Part shown: piece after piece, positions 11,966 through 24,545 of the stretch
Numbering within the stretch: the stretch's first letter is position 1
How the letters are laid out: the number at the start of each line of letters is the position of its first letter
Source: Lepidurus packardi
Taxonomy: Eukaryota; Arthropoda; Branchiopoda; Notostraca; Triopsidae
NCBI GenBank assembly: GCA_023053545.1
Contig: JAKZAN010000004.1
Coordinates: 4,960,001 to 5,024,000 of the forward strand
Direction of reading: 5' to 3'
DNA length: 64,000 nt
Made by a program: the position numbers and the translations under genes
The notes under the pieces: model-generated
Databases searched by the model: none
What the model saw: the letters and a program-made list of their open reading frames with translations, nothing else
Told to the model about the DNA's origin: nothing

Positions 11966-14900
11966 CGACAATGGCCGGGTCTCCACCAGCTCCGAACTCC
12001 ACCACGTCGGTTGCGAGATCGGACCTGGGACGAGGCCCCCGTGTAAACGCTTTTGGATTCCACCTGATTACCACCCGGTCTTGTGTTCTTTCACCGCCCC
12101 CTCCCGCCATATATATGCTATATAGTTATATTTGCTGCCAAAACGTTGTGAACCCCACCTTTTCTTTTTCTGAAATCACGAGATCTGATCTTATTTCACG
12201 GGATAAGAACATGTTACCTAATTTATGTCGAGATACCTAACTTGTCGAAGCGCAAGATTTGTACATTAGATTCAACGTATTGCATCATGTGGTTTGGAGG
12301 AAAAACTCGTATTGGTTCATTTACGGCTGTGTGTTGTATTGTGTTGCTCAAAGTGCCGCTTCAGTATTCATTCTAAACCTATTTCATCATCCCCCCCCCT
12401 TAATCATAACTTGGCACTTGAAAAGCGTTAGCAATACATCAACTCCCCAGAATTTCAGATCGAACAAATTTCTTCAGGTCTTTCTTGTATTCTCTTCGCT
12501 GGAGGTGAATGAGTACGTTCGTTCCTAAGTCCGTTCTTAAGTTCGTTCTTAATTCGTTCGTTCTTACGTTCGTTCGAAACTCCTAAATGAACTTTGAAAT
12601 AGGAAGTTTCAGACTGTTCTTCCGATTACGATCGCCATTTTTTCTGTTTTCTCTCTACAAATATTTCGAGAAGTGATTAACTGTTGAATTATATTTAAGA
12701 AAAACGGCGGATTTTTCGTTTTTGAGAAATGTTGTTCCGAAAGTTCGACGACTTGATTTGGCATATTGTGCTGCTACAAGCTGCGGTGACAAATTGTACT
12801 TTCCAGAAGCAAAACAAGCGTAGAAACTTGCCTGTAAATAGCTATGCTTCATTTTTTTCTTACGCAACGCTTTCGCAAAACAATAAAAAACATCAGTGCC
12901 ATCTGTGACTGTTTCGCATCAATAAGCTAAGGTATACGGGAGTCTTAACAGAGTTCCTTTTTAACATGTAGTTCACTATTTAGCGAAGCTCTTTATCCGA
13001 AGTTATTTAAAGGCGCTAAACCTGAAAATATTTAGCACAAAAGGAAGACATTCTAAAAACAAAACCCTCATGTTACACGTCATCGAGATAATCAAAGGAT
13101 CTTAAAATTCTCACCTCGACTTTTCCTTCTACTTTATTTTTCTTAAATTTTTTACGTAAGCGCTCACATGCCTATTTTCCTGTTCTATTAACTTAGCCTA
13201 TTTTTTGTGGTTCATAAATGTTCCAGATTTTTCAGGTAAAAAAAAAATAAAACGGGAGCCTAACCAGCCTCTTTGAATCAACTCTGCCTCACCTTCCACT
13301 TTCTTACTTTAACCGCTTTGTCCTCGAGATGGTTTACAGCCTTCAAATTTTTTACTTTAACCTTTCTACAGCCAAAAAACCAAGTTCTCTGCTTATTATA
13401 TTCTCTCTGAGCAAGGTCAAAAACTGCTTTTTTCCACCCACACTTGGTTCCAACATTTTCGTTTCATATATCGTCTAGAAAGATCGCCATGGCGATAACC
13501 TACCGGAGAGCACGGGATATAATATAGGACTTGCACCCATAGAAAAAATGGATCCGTTTGGGAAATCGGCCACCAATAAGAGCACGTTAGCTAGGAGGAA
13601 AAACCCTTACGCCACAAGGGCAAACAACCTTTTCGGTTTCCTACGTGTGTTCGGGCTAGTCAGAGGTGATCTACGGCCATCTCTTCCTGCTCAAATTGCT
13701 AGCCTTCTCTCAACATAGTGGCAAAACGCAAGGAAGAGTATATTGTGTGTATACCGGGCCTGTGTAAAAGGGTCTCAAAGTGCTCATTGGCATGCTACCA
13801 AGCCCAAAGAACCAAGCTGGCCACCCATACGTGAAAAACTCCTAATCTACAACACCTCGCCCTTGTTGTCCCTTCTCTCCTTTCTCACGTGAGAAAACTC
13901 GCCAAAAAAGTCGCTTCACGCACCATACAGGCAAAAAGAGTTGGCCACGAGCAAAACTCGAAAAAATCCCTTCATTTGAAATAGCTTGCTTTTTTATATT
14001 TTTTAAAATAAAGTTATTTAAGCTTACGATATGATAATGCTCCAGCAAATTAATTATAAACCGACGACTCATCGTAAAAGTTTTGGGACCCATTTTCCTT
14101 TATTCGAACGTTCACGCAGAGTTTGACAGCCGCGTGATGCCTTGGAAAGCCTTATGACAATGACGAATGACTTGAAACGTGTGTGGATATATGCCCATAT
14201 CGTCCTTTCTTTAAACACTGAAGAGATCCTGCTTATTATGTGGGTTTTGCACGTGTTCGTCTAGTCTTGGCAACAAAGGAAGAGAAATAAAATAAATAAC
14301 AAAGTGGTTTTGCTCTGCAATTATGCAACTATACGCAAGTGAATCCCAGTCAGTTGTTTCTTGGCCACAACGGTTTAATAGCTGTTCCTAAGTTACCTAG
14401 CCAAAAACACGTCACGTTGGAGAACTATTACAATGGTCTACTCTCGACGTGTGCGGTTCGTTGTGGAGTGGGCGCAGTTTTTTCTTTTCTTCTTTGATCG
14501 TATTCTAAAACTCTACATAATAAATTGCCTATACGACGAGCACTCCTTGAGGCTAGCAAAAAGGACTTCCTTATATAATTCACACAGATATTCTTACCGA
14601 AAAAAAGTGTAGAGGGGACTCTTGCCGAATACGTCATCACGGATCTGAGCTCTATTGTGAAGTTAAATAGATAAAAGTGCAACCAAAATGGAGAGGGCTC
14701 TAAAAACGCTTGCCATTCATAAATATACATATGCATTTCCAGTTGGACTCTATACTGGGCGCGGAACGTCAGAATGTAAAAGCTCTTTGACACTCAAGAG
14801 TTTGGAAGCTCATATAGAGAAGCAGCAAATAAGGATGAAAAGTATCTGACGGGAGATAGACAAATGCCATAAAGAAAGGCCCAAGTCATTCTGGTTCAAA

Positions 14901-15709
14901 GCTGGGGCTGCTGTCGCTGTTCTCAAGCTGATCTTTTAAAAGATATTATTGCAGGGGTAAGATGTTACAAATGTAGCAGCGCAGGGAAAGTTTCAGCAGC
15001 CTTACGAGGAGAACGCAATCAAACGCCACTTAACAGAACAGCTTCACTTTTAGGGACCTGTTCTAGTTATCATTTTAGGCAGAGAAATCCAAAAACTCGA
15101 ACAAAAATTTTCCTCGCCAAGTCAGGAAAACAGGTCCACGGGGAAGCTTTACATATACGGTATTTTTTTTTTAAATAATAAACAAAATAATAATGAGGGT
15201 TCAGTCTAATCTCAAGAAAAAACAACACTAAATTAAAAAGGAGCCAGGAAAGGTAAATATAGCATCAAAAGAATGAAAGTTAAATTAAGTCTTAAGTTCA
15301 ACAAAATCCTTAGTCCTAAATAAGAAAAAATTTGCTTTGGCCAGTAAAGTTGCGTTACTTCAGATTGCATTTGCATGCGCAATCGCAGTCCTTCAGTTGT
15401 GAAATAAGATCGTGCTACTCTTGGATTGCTAAAATACCTCGCCAAAACGTATAGTGAAAGAATGATACTCTGAATGGCTTATGGTCAAGAATTCGCTGTA
15501 AGAAAATTGCTAAAAAAATATCCCATTAGCTTAATTAAAAGTTACGGAATATCTTCAAGATTCTTTTTTCACCATTTTAAACTTGATCAAAATGTTTTTA
15601 ATTGAGGTGTCCGCTATTCACACAGGTGAAACGAAAAGCCAAACCAGTTTTCCGCTTCTAAGCAGAACGCAATATATTAATATATAGCTCATTTTAAATC
15701 GCTAAAGGG
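11966..15709. other. intergenic, no supported gene
   Basis: The first few hundred bases are presumably the GPCR 3' untranslated region. The rest is AT-rich with scattered short open frames on both strands that show no domain, codon bias or splice context. The only clear structure is the TTCG-rich simple repeat at 12513-12577. Confidence 0.5.
12513..12577. repeat. imperfect simple repeat of GTTCGTTCTTAA-like units
   Basis: About 65 bp of degenerate tandem copies around cgttcgttc and gttcttaa. The word gttcgtt also recurs near 20490 and 46914. It looks like low-complexity expansion rather than a gene or element. Confidence 0.6.
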
Positions 15710-16018
15710 ATGTTACGTAGTTTGCGACAGCCGAGTCAAAGATGCCTTGCCTTGATGCCCAAGGGCCTTAATATAAATGCAGCGAAAATTTCAATAGCAT
15801 CGCCAAGAGCTATCAGCATGATACACACATCTGCTAACACCACCCCGGAAGAGTCCTTGAGCTTTAAAAAGCATAATCAACAGAGCTGTTATCGTACTCA
15901 CGAACTGTACGACGAAGCTGGCACAAACTTTGCTTTTTTTGGCGGGTGGACAAATGATTACTATTGCTACGAAATGTACCCTGCTGCCGAAGACCACGCT
16001 GAATTATCTGCTTTGTAA
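15710..16018 (+). CDS. possible small mitochondrial-targeted protein (102 aa), unrecognised
   Basis: An intact single-exon frame with ATG at 15710 and TAA at the end. The first 40 residues are basic and poor in acid (MLRSLRQPSQRC..., then SPRAISMIHTSAN), which resembles a mitochondrial presequence. The remainder is hydrophilic and aromatic (FAFFGGWTNDYYCYEMYP) with an acidic end. An AT-rich TATA-like stretch (atatattaatatata) lies about 45 bp upstream. I do not recognise the family, and nothing rules out a chance frame in noncoding DNA. It could also be one exon of a longer gene. Confidence 0.3.
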   Translation: MLRSLRQPSQRCLALMPKGLNINAAKISIASPRAISMIHTSANTTPEESLSFKKHNQQSCYRTHELYDEAGTNFAFFGGWTNDYYCYEMYPAAEDHAELSAL

Positions 16019-16485
16019 AGCTTATCATTTGTCACGGGACGTGAGTTAAACATGACCAGGCAAAATATGTCAAGGTGTCAATTCTGGGCATACATGGAGG
16101 AGACAAAAAAAGGAGTATTAAATAGATACGGCTAGTTTTGACTTACTGAAAGCGGTGTACAAAGACGATCCGTTCGCTTGGGATGAAGACTTCCAAGTTA
16201 GTAGGGCAAGCTGAACAACCCTGGAAACATGACGGAGAAAACTGATAATGCAAAGGACAAGTTTTCCAATCCTGCAAATAAGAAAGGGGAAAGAGGGCAT
16301 TCCACTCTTCAGGTTTCGTTGTCTTGCGAAAGGGAATGAGAGCTAGTTAATGCGAGTTTTTTTTGGCAACAGTTGCGAGAATAGCCCCACGGATTATGGT
16401 AAGTCTTGGCAGACAACGTGGCGCTCCGCCCGAGACAATGCGGGAAGACACTTGTACAACATCAATGACCACACGACACGCGCTG

Positions 16486-16686
16486 TGTACAGTACGTTTA
16501 AGAAACGTACTGTCCTAATGGCCGTATTAAAATACTGTCCTAATGGCCCGCAACTTGCGCGTCTGGAAACAGTGCTGCGAATAGCCGTCCATTCGGAACG
16601 GCTATTCATGTTCCCAGACGCACAGTTGCGGGCCATTAGGACGGTACGCTTTTTCTGGGTCGTTTTCGTTTAAAACGTACTGTACA
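16486..16686. mobile_element. foldback MITE, family A, complete-looking copy
   Basis: A 200-bp palindromic element. Its ends are tgtacagtacgttt and its complement aaaacgtactgtaca. The two arms pair through most of their length (ctaatggcccgcaac near 16540 against gttgcgggccattag near 16630), with an inner stem gaatagccgt/acggctattc around a 9-nt loop. The left arm has a local duplication of actgtcctaatggcc. A second copy in opposite orientation lies at 61516-61660. It encodes no transposase and is presumably non-autonomous. The superfamily cannot be told because no target-site duplication is obvious. Confidence 0.8.
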
Positions 16687-17861
16687 AGAAAATGGTGGAA
16701 AAAATGATTGCTGGAAATTAAATAAAGAGCTTAGTACCTTTTCCTTCTAGAGAATCGTGCGAATGGCAACCACGTGCTAACTTAGGAGAAATGTGCAAAT
16801 TTGTAATGAGCAAAACCAAGCAATCTAAACCTAAAGAAATAAAATTTCATTAGTGTGATGTTAACAAAAGCTTGCGAAGGAAGTGCTGGTGTTCAATAAT
16901 AAGATTTAACATTGCTAGGATTGTAAGAAATTAAGTTGGTCATTTTAGATGATCATTAAATGGCTGTATAATGTTCCAATATAGTCCCACATACGACGCA
17001 TGAAGAGAACAATTTAATTACACCTACAAGTGAGTTCACTCACACCAGCGCTCGAGAAATACTTTTGGGTGCCAAGTTCGCTGACCACACCCTGAATATG
17101 ATTCTTCTTTGGTGGTCTTAAAAGAAAAAGGTAAAAACAACAATTGTAAATCTAGCTAAAATGCCATCGCTAAAATTCCTCTAATGTAGTACAGTCAATG
17201 CGGTCCCGAGATTTAAAGTAATACTTTAGATTAGATTCGCAATTTTTACCGAGTTTCACTAACTTTCACACAAACAAAAAGGTACAATTAAGTGATTTCA
17301 AAATATAAACAAACTTTGGCGCCTTTGTATGCCTCCACACCAAACACAAAACGGACGGAGCAAAGTGGGATAAAATCGAGACTACAGCGCGATCTCGTGT
17401 AGCAAACTAGAAATGACACAAGCTGCATTGATGATAACAAACGTCCAGGATAAGGGGTAGAAAACACGTCACTAAAAAACACCAAAAGTGAACCAAATCC
17501 CTATAATCACGAACACAGGCCTCCTAGAAATGAACACAAACCTTCTCTAAAATCCTTAATACTTTAATAACTAGAATTTTTCATCACATGACGAAATTTT
17601 TGGCAAGAACCTTTCAGTTTTACATATAAATGGCAAGGCCTCAGCTTCATTTTCTTGCTTTTCGTCCTTTTCTTAAATTGTTTAAAATCTTACAAAATAC
17701 AAAAGTCGTTCCTCGAGTTAAAATTCAAAAGCGCAAAAAGAAAAAGTAGCGTATCGAATGAAACGCAATGGCGACTGAAAAGATCTTGTCCTGCCTTTCA
17801 ATGGATATACACAGTAGCTATAAACTCCAGAAACGTGAGCTAAAGATTGAATGAAAAGAGC
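16687..17861. other. spacer between MITE and SLC35G-like gene
   Basis: AT-rich sequence with no supported gene. The 3' part is presumably the untranslated end of the minus-strand SLC35G-like gene. Confidence 0.5.
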
Positions 17862-18965
17862 TCATTTTTGCAAAAACCACAATCGCTTGGCAACAGGTGA
17901 GTTCGGAGGCAAGCCGACTACCCATTTTTTAAGTCCAGTTAGTAATACCGAGCACGTGACAAGTAAAGCCCCTATAAGAGATAGGAGCCCTGGGATCTCA
18001 TTAAAAAAGACCACTTGCCAAATGAAGGCGAAGACGATATCCGCCGAACGGGCTATAGCGACGGGTCCCGCCTGCTCTCGTTGCAGAGCCATCGTTAAGA
18101 GGATTTGTCCCGCGAAGGAAAAGATAGCGAGGAGTATCATAAGGAATCGATCCCTGCCACAGGCCGGTAGACAGAGTTCTCCCAAGCCCCAAGTCGTTAG
18201 AAACGTTTGTCCGATGGCGAAAGCGCCGAAAGTGACCATGATGACCGAAAAGTGGAGTCCTTTGAGAGCGCGAATCACGACGTACACATTGGCCGCAAAC
18301 AAGGTGCCACACAAAGCAGCGGTAGCGCCCCAGAAGGCATTGTCATAAACGGAATATTCCACATCCGGATGGCCGAAGAGAAAAGGTGGCCGGGCAATAA
18401 GAACGCAGCCCATCAAGGTGAAGCAAATGGTGCAGACGTGGAACAAACCACAGTCTTCTTTAAGGAAAATGCGAGCGAAAATGGCCACGAAGACTGGTAC
18501 ACTGAAGATGATGACCGACGCGTCCGCCAAGGGCATGTGTCGGATGGCATAAAACTGGCTCATTAAACTTGTGGCGCCCAAGAAGGCGCGCAAGAGGAGT
18601 AACCAGCGTTTGCCATGTGGGAAAGGGTCTGCTTCCTTGTAGATCACGATCGGGATGCTGGGTAGTAAGATCCCGGCAAAGCGGTAGGTGGCCAAAGCGA
18701 TCGGGTGTACGTTGGGCACTAATTTGACGATCAAAGAGCTCAGCGAGAAAAACAGACTGGACAAGATGGCGAAAATGATGCCCAAGTGCGGTAAGAAGCA
18801 ACCAGCCAAAGCCTTACTACAGGGAGATTGGAGTGAAGAAGACGAATTCGGCGATTCCTCCCCGTTGGTCAATGTCGGTGCGGTCAGTCTTGCCCGTAAA
18901 GATCGGTTATCATCCTCCATCGCCTGGAGCTCCATATGCTCCAGCAACGGTGTGGTCAGGGGCAT
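17862..18965 (-). CDS. SLC35G-like DMT-superfamily membrane transporter
   Basis: Single coding exon, 367 aa from the ATG at 18965. The frame is open a little further upstream, but without another ATG. After a 55-residue hydrophilic N-terminus come about ten hydrophobic helices arranged as two EamA/DMT repeats. TM1 is near 58-83 (LGIIFAILSSLFFSLSSLIV). The family-typical stretch LADASVIIFSVPVF lies mid-protein and PVAIARSADIVFAF before the last helices. Length matches human SLC35G1 (about 365 aa). The family sits among nucleotide-sugar-type transporters, but its substrate is unsettled; SLC35G1 (POST) has been reported as a STIM1 partner. No intron interrupts the coding region, and the exon is GC-richer than its flanks, as with intronless members elsewhere. 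An upstream noncoding exon is possible. Confidence 0.9.
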   Translation of the reverse strand: MPLTTPLLEHMELQAMEDDNRSLRARLTAPTLTNGEESPNSSSSLQSPCSKALAGCFLPHLGIIFAILSSLFFSLSSLIVKLVPNVHPIALATYRFAGILLPSIPIVIYKEADPFPHGKRWLLLLRAFLGATSLMSQFYAIRHMPLADASVIIFSVPVFVAIFARIFLKEDCGLFHVCTICFTLMGCVLIARPPFLFGHPDVEYSVYDNAFWGATAALCGTLFAANVYVVIRALKGLHFSVIMVTFGAFAIGQTFLTTWGLGELCLPACGRDRFLMILLAIFSFAGQILLTMALQREQAGPVAIARSADIVFAFIWQVVFFNEIPGLLSLIGALLVTCSVLLTGLKKWVVGLPPNSPVAKRLWFLQK

Positions 18966-21900
18966 GTTAAGGTGTGGGTTTCTGTGCCTTTTTCCGTACA
19001 ACTGTTCTAACTACAAAATACGTTGGAATTTCCACGCCTTGTCGCTTTCCGGTTTAAAAAATCCGCGGTTCTACCTTTAATGAAGGAATAATACTTAATG
19101 CAAATGCACCGAAAGGTTTTAGTCTAAACTATGTTTTTTTTCACAACTAGCTAACGTTAAAGTAAGATCAAAAGGAAGCTAGAGATCCAGTCGGAATCAT
19201 TTAATACAATCATGAACCCATCCTTACAAAATTAATTCGTGATGATATACCTGTAATGGTGTTGCGAAGGTCAACAAGATATTAAAGGGCGCGTGGAACG
19301 TGGGAATACTTTTCCCCACTACGAAATATGGAAACCAATTCAATCTGGGCTGTGTACCAAAGATCAAAATCCACACAGTACAAGTTCCCGACTGCGTGCG
19401 AAATCACTTCGTGGCTTCAGCCGGCACAGTTATACACAATATGGACTCGCACCTCTCTAAAAACCTGTTCTGGAGAGCTTTCGAAGAAGAAAAAAGCGAA
19501 AACACATAAGTACTTCCGAAACTGGTCTGTCTGTTTAGTTATTACGCTTTTTTATATTACGTTGGCTTCCCGTTGGCATCACCAGCTGTGCCGAAAGACA
19601 CAGCTACGTAGACTTGTTTACTTAATGAAAAGTATCTCATATTGCGACAAGCGTAATAAGTACTCCAAAAGAGAAAACTTGGCCCAGGGTAAATGTGCTA
19701 GGAAAACCCAAGATACATATTTTTTTGTCGCAAATTCGTTTCATTTCTGAACCGACAATAAATTTCCGCCCTCTTCCTCTTATGATACAAGTGTAATAAT
19801 GTCCTTGAGTAGCTTCACAGAAAGCCAGGCGAGTAATTTATTACTCTCATTTAGTTCGGTCCACTGTGTATTGGTCACCCAGGGCGAGAAGAATAACATG
19901 TGTTTATTTCGTTCCTGGCGTTCTTATCTCTCGCTACCACACACAATAATTCTCCTGTTTAAAACTACGTGTTCCTGAAACTCTTTACCCCCCACCCCAA
20001 AATATTGTATGAAAGGCAATCGTAAGGATGAGAACTCTCCCACGCTTTTTTCCCAGCTTATGAGCTTATTTAAACACATTACCACACGAACTCATACACA
20101 CAACAAAGTCTGCTGCTAAGGAAAAGAAAACGCTAATGTAAACGTACTTATTGATCACTACACGGACTTTGCAGATTCACCAATCACATTGCTTTTCCGT
20201 TGTTTAGATCAATCCTGTCATTTGAAGCCTATTCATATGCTCAGGAAGGGTTCTCAACACGATATCCCTTCAAAATTCCCCCGTCAATTGAAGGAGCAGG
20301 CCACTCAATTAAATAACCTGCTCATTTAATTGACTGGAGAGTTTAGAAGGAATTTCCCTACGAAAGCGTAGTAGTAGGCTAGAAATGAAAGGATTGGCCT
20401 AAACAACGGAAAATAAACGGGATTGTTCAATTTTTAAAGTCCACGTAGCGATCAATAAGTTCGTTACTGTACTTTACCACACTAACTTCGTTCGTTACTG
20501 AACCACTCTAACTTCAGCAAATACAAGTTAACTTACCCTATTTAGCACAGGAATGGGAAATTAGCCAACAAATTCTGCGCCTTTTCATCTTCTAAAACGT
20601 GGCTTCAATTAACACACTTACTTCCGCACCTATCTTTGGTTATTTCCAAATTTTATCTCTATCAACTTATTAACTTCCAAACTTCGATGCCCACTGTCTC
20701 AATGTGACGTAATAAAACCGCTAGGCAAAAGACAAAATTGCCAAATTTAACGCTCCTCTAAATTTTATTTCTCTGAATACCCACATTGTATAGGTTCATA
20801 TAAGGTTTAAAACTATACATATAGAGCTCAACTATTTCGCGTATGAAAAAGAGAAACACGAAGAGACAGTATATTTTTTTATTCTGTTTGTAAAGACAAT
20901 TATCACGAAATGTTTTGTGACTTCTTTGTTGTGGTACTTTACAAAACTTGCAGTGAATAATTTTGGGAAGGAAAAAGATCATTGCCCTAAATTATTAACA
21001 CCTTGCTCCCTTGGCCCAGAAACGCTAATTAAGCTTGTATGCTTTTAGGACATGCTTTCTTTGCTATGAAGAGCAATTTTCATCTCCGGGTAATCAAAAG
21101 AGGACAGTACTAAAACCGTACGGTTGAACGGCCATATGGTTTTAAAGTCCTCTAAGAAGGAAACATCTTATGTCTATAATCTTAAAGATTTCAAGATTGG
21201 CCTGGATTTTTTCCCAGGCGTCTCCTTGCATTCTATTCTTTCGCCTAATGACCGAACTAGTCGAGTAGAGATAGGACATCATGTGCAATATGGCTTGAAG
21301 TTTGTTAGACTTCCTACCATAAAGCTGGACAAGAAACTCTAGGAAACACCTTCAGGGAAAATTGTAGAGTTGTATCTTTAGAGTCGGACTGTGTCGCAGG
21401 ACTTGTTTGCTTCACTGTCGGCTTTCAACTAGTGTTCATGGGGCCACGCGAAAGAGATGCTGTGAAAATCAATGATACGTCATACAGGATACAGTAAATC
21501 GATGGTGTTAAAACTCGGGAGTAACAAAACGCTGTGTCCACTCACGCTTATTTGTTACTTTTACATGACCTGCAGAAAGTTTTAACGGAAAATAAAAAGG
21601 AGTAAAAAAATATCCAAAAAGAAGTGCTAAAACCAGTTTGAAAGGCATGTGTGCCTGCAGCCTTGCCCAGGACTACCTTGTCTTAATCTTCTCCTGAAAA
21701 AGCTACAGCACGTTCATAACAGTGGTAGTTTGGGTACAGTGTGGTTACGTTTGCGAAGTCTTGCTAATTCTTCCAGAAACCTGTCCGCCCGGGACTTGCG
21801 AACTTAGTACAGCTCGGAGCCAACCAGTGTTTCCTTGTCCTGTTTATATGAACGCTTTGTTTGAGGACTGCTGCGTGATTTATCTAGATTTGTAACAACC

Positions 21901-22583
21901 CGCTATAAGCCAGTCAAGTTGTGCAGTTTAACAATGTGACTCGTCGTATAATGTATCTCCTAAGGTTAGGAAAGCTGTAATAAAGATGTGGATTTAGACT
22001 AGAAGAAAAGTACTTAACAAGGCAATCTGCTTAACCCTTCAAAATCCGCAAAATTTCCAGTTGCAGTTTTAGTCCTCCCAAGGCTGCAAACATATTCCAC
22101 CTTAGACTATACTTGTTATATTTTAACTGCCATCCTGTTACTTCTATCCATGTGAGTTGCTAGCAAACAAGTGTGCCGAAGAATCTACAGTGGATATTCT
22201 TGTACAATATTTCTGTTGGACCTTGGCATACAATGCTCCCTCGCAGATGTCATACAAGGTAAGCGAGTGAACCGTCGAACTAATTGATGTGTTACTGATA
22301 AGCCGAAGAAACGATTAAGCAGTAATTTAAGAATGCTTACTTCCTTCGCCAAAGTGATGCCGGTCCTGGGCTCCCATCCACAGAACACAGTCTTAGGGGA
22401 ATAAAACGTCCACAATGCTTAATAAAAGGAGATTATCACAAAAGTTAAGTAAAATATGTAACGCAGTCACAGTGGCGCCATCGGCCAAAACATTACATTA
22501 GACTAGAAATAGAAGTACAGAAGTAGGGCGAATGATATGGTGGGGACATGGTTGTGCGTTTTATGTGCCCATGTAGGTAAGGT
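18966..22583. other. intergenic, no supported gene
   Basis: About 3.6 kb without a supported coding region, apart from the foldback element at 20138-20467. Remaining short frames lack motifs. Confidence 0.5.
20138..20467. mobile_element. foldback MITE, family B, long terminal inverted repeats
   Basis: About 330 bp in which the left half pairs with the right half. The outer arm holds acttattgatc (left) and gatcaataagt (right), then ttttccgttgtttag against ctaaacaacggaaaa, then caatcct-tcattt against aaatga-aggattg. An inner stem is formed by gtcaattgaaggagcagg and acctgctcatttaattgac. No reading frame of note. A diverged copy in opposite orientation occurs at about 52255-52500 inside the nanos intron; both share the block gggttctcaacacgatatcc near the left inner arm. 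Confidence 0.8.
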
Positions 22584-24545
22584 ATGAAGCGCCGACGTCG
22601 TCGAAATCGAAAGTTCTGCTTCGAACATCGGGCGCTTGCGCCAATTTTACGAAACGGAGCACTCATATTTCTTGCCCATTTTCTTTTTATCTTGTATGCG
22701 AAACTCTTTCTCGTTTCTTTTAGTTTATCATGGACTCGTTGGCTGTTCGTCCTCAGTTCCTCAATGACCTTCCTATTCCTGTTTTACGGCACTCTCACTT
22801 TCCGCCATGATTCAAGCCAGCAGGAACAACTGGAATTGTGGTCAGGTCGCAAAATATCCGCAATGCCCAATAAGATGAATCAGCAGGGAGAAGCCAGGTC
22901 AAATAGCCTTCTCCAGTCGGACTCGCAGGAAGTCGAACATATACAGAAGGTAGTCAGTCAATCCTTTTCCACCCCGCCTCGATTACTGACCACCAGTACC
23001 CAACGCTTGGCTTTCGTCAATTCAACCCCCATAAGTGAACCGATCACCAAGCCAGCTACCAGCTCTTCCTCCAAAATCTTTATAGTATGGGCTCAGGATG
23101 GATCTCAACAAACTTCCTTGGGTCCGTCCACTTCCAATTCGTTTCCCGACCCCACCAAAGTTCCTGCGTCATCAACCACTTCGAGTGTTTCACCACCGCC
23201 ATCGAAACCTTCCTCTACGACCTACAGTCGTAATACGAGCACTAGCGCTTTGCCACAGTTGCAAAAGTCCTTCAGCTTAACTTCTACGAAAGTTTTACTT
23301 TCCTCCGAGAAATTACTAGACCAAAAGCGTGAATCTTTGAAAGTACAGATTCAGTCCTTTGGTTTCGTAATCGGGTCTGCGATTACGTTAGTACCGGCAA
23401 ATGCGACTACCTTGACACAGAAGATGAACCGCACCGTGACTAAAGACGACATCAAGTATAGAACCGGATCTGCGTGTCTTCATAAGCCGACCAATTCAAA
23501 AGAGTATTTCTGTATTTCCACAGGCAAACTTTGGGTATTTTGACTCGACGCCTAAATGACAGCCGATGGCAGCTTAAGTCTGAAGTCCCACACCAATTTT
23601 CGTGGAATAGCAAAGAACCCACGGTTCTTTTGATCGTGACCACTTGGAGATCAGGTTCTACATTTTTGGGTCATATCTTAACGAGCCATCCAGGTGTGTT
23701 CAACCACTACGAGCCTCTCATGCACGTGGGAATTAAGCAAGTTCGTCACGGACCTGAAGTCGACGATTCATTACAGTTGATTACACAACTTACCCAGTGC
23801 AAGTATTGGCACAAGCTGGAAATTTGACAATCGGGGTAACACTAATTTGTCTTTTTTTTTTTTTTTTTTTTTTTTGCATAGATACACTCATAGTACATAC
23901 CTACAGCAAGTTGCCCAGAACGTGGGCGATATGGTGGGGCACAATGCCCATGTTTGGGAGTCCTGTTTGGCTGGTCCAAATCGTTTAACGTGCGCCAATG
24001 CCACTTTCCTTGATGAAGCGTGTAAAACCTTTCCTTATCAAACCATGAAACTGGTTCGTCTCCGTTTGAATCTTACCGAACCTCTCCTTAAATTGCCTCG
24101 TTTAAAAATACTGTACCTGGTACGAGATCCACGAGGTACTTTAAACTCGCGTTCCAGCTCGGTGAAGTGGTGCACCCAGTCCGCGGATTGTATTCAAGCC
24201 TCAAGACTTTGCGATGACATCGCCAGCGACTTGGATGCATTCGAAAGGTTTGCGTTGCAGTTCCCTGGACGCGTGGCCTTGATTAAGTACGAAACTTTAG
24301 CTACGAGTCCGCAACGCGCCTTCAAAGCTGTTTTTGGTTTTGCTGGCTTGCATTTTACACGCCAGCTTCAAGAAATGGTGGACAAGCATACTTCCCGTAA
24401 CGAAGATCAACCTTGGAGTATTACTCGCAAATCCTCGGAGCGAGTAAATCTTTGGCAGCAGAAATTGAGCCCAACGAAAATCAAAGATACCGAATACTTT
24501 TGTCGCGACGTTATCAAACGATTAGGCTACAAACTTACTAGCTAA
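22584..24545 (+). CDS. Golgi carbohydrate 6-O-sulfotransferase-like protein
   Basis: Three coding exons, 22584-23455, 23524-23802 and 23882-24545, both introns phase 2 (68 and 79 nt); product 604 aa. The basic N-terminus (MKRRRRRNRK) followed by hydrophobic segments near 24-46 and 52-70 fits a type II Golgi anchor. A Ser/Thr/Pro-rich stem of about 220 residues follows. The catalytic domain has the PAPS 5'-phosphosulfate loop TTWRSGSTF (330-338) and the 3'-phosphate motif LVRDPRGTLNSR (463-474), as in the CHST1/2/3/5 group that transfers sulfate from PAPS to C6 of Gal, GalNAc or GlcNAc in glycans. Substrate is not predictable. The second intron ends in a run of about 27 T before its AG. The first donor was chosen because it restores frame and gives a normal intron length. 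Tail to tail with MIOX, 222 bp apart. Confidence 0.88.

Noticed and set aside
11524-12063. 179-aa minus-strand frame
   Set aside because: Antisense to the GPCR C-terminal tail; no motif.
16350-16673. 107-aa frame sharing a peptide with a minus-strand frame at 61365-61709
   Set aside because: The shared peptide comes from translating the two copies of the palindromic MITE family A, not from a protein family.
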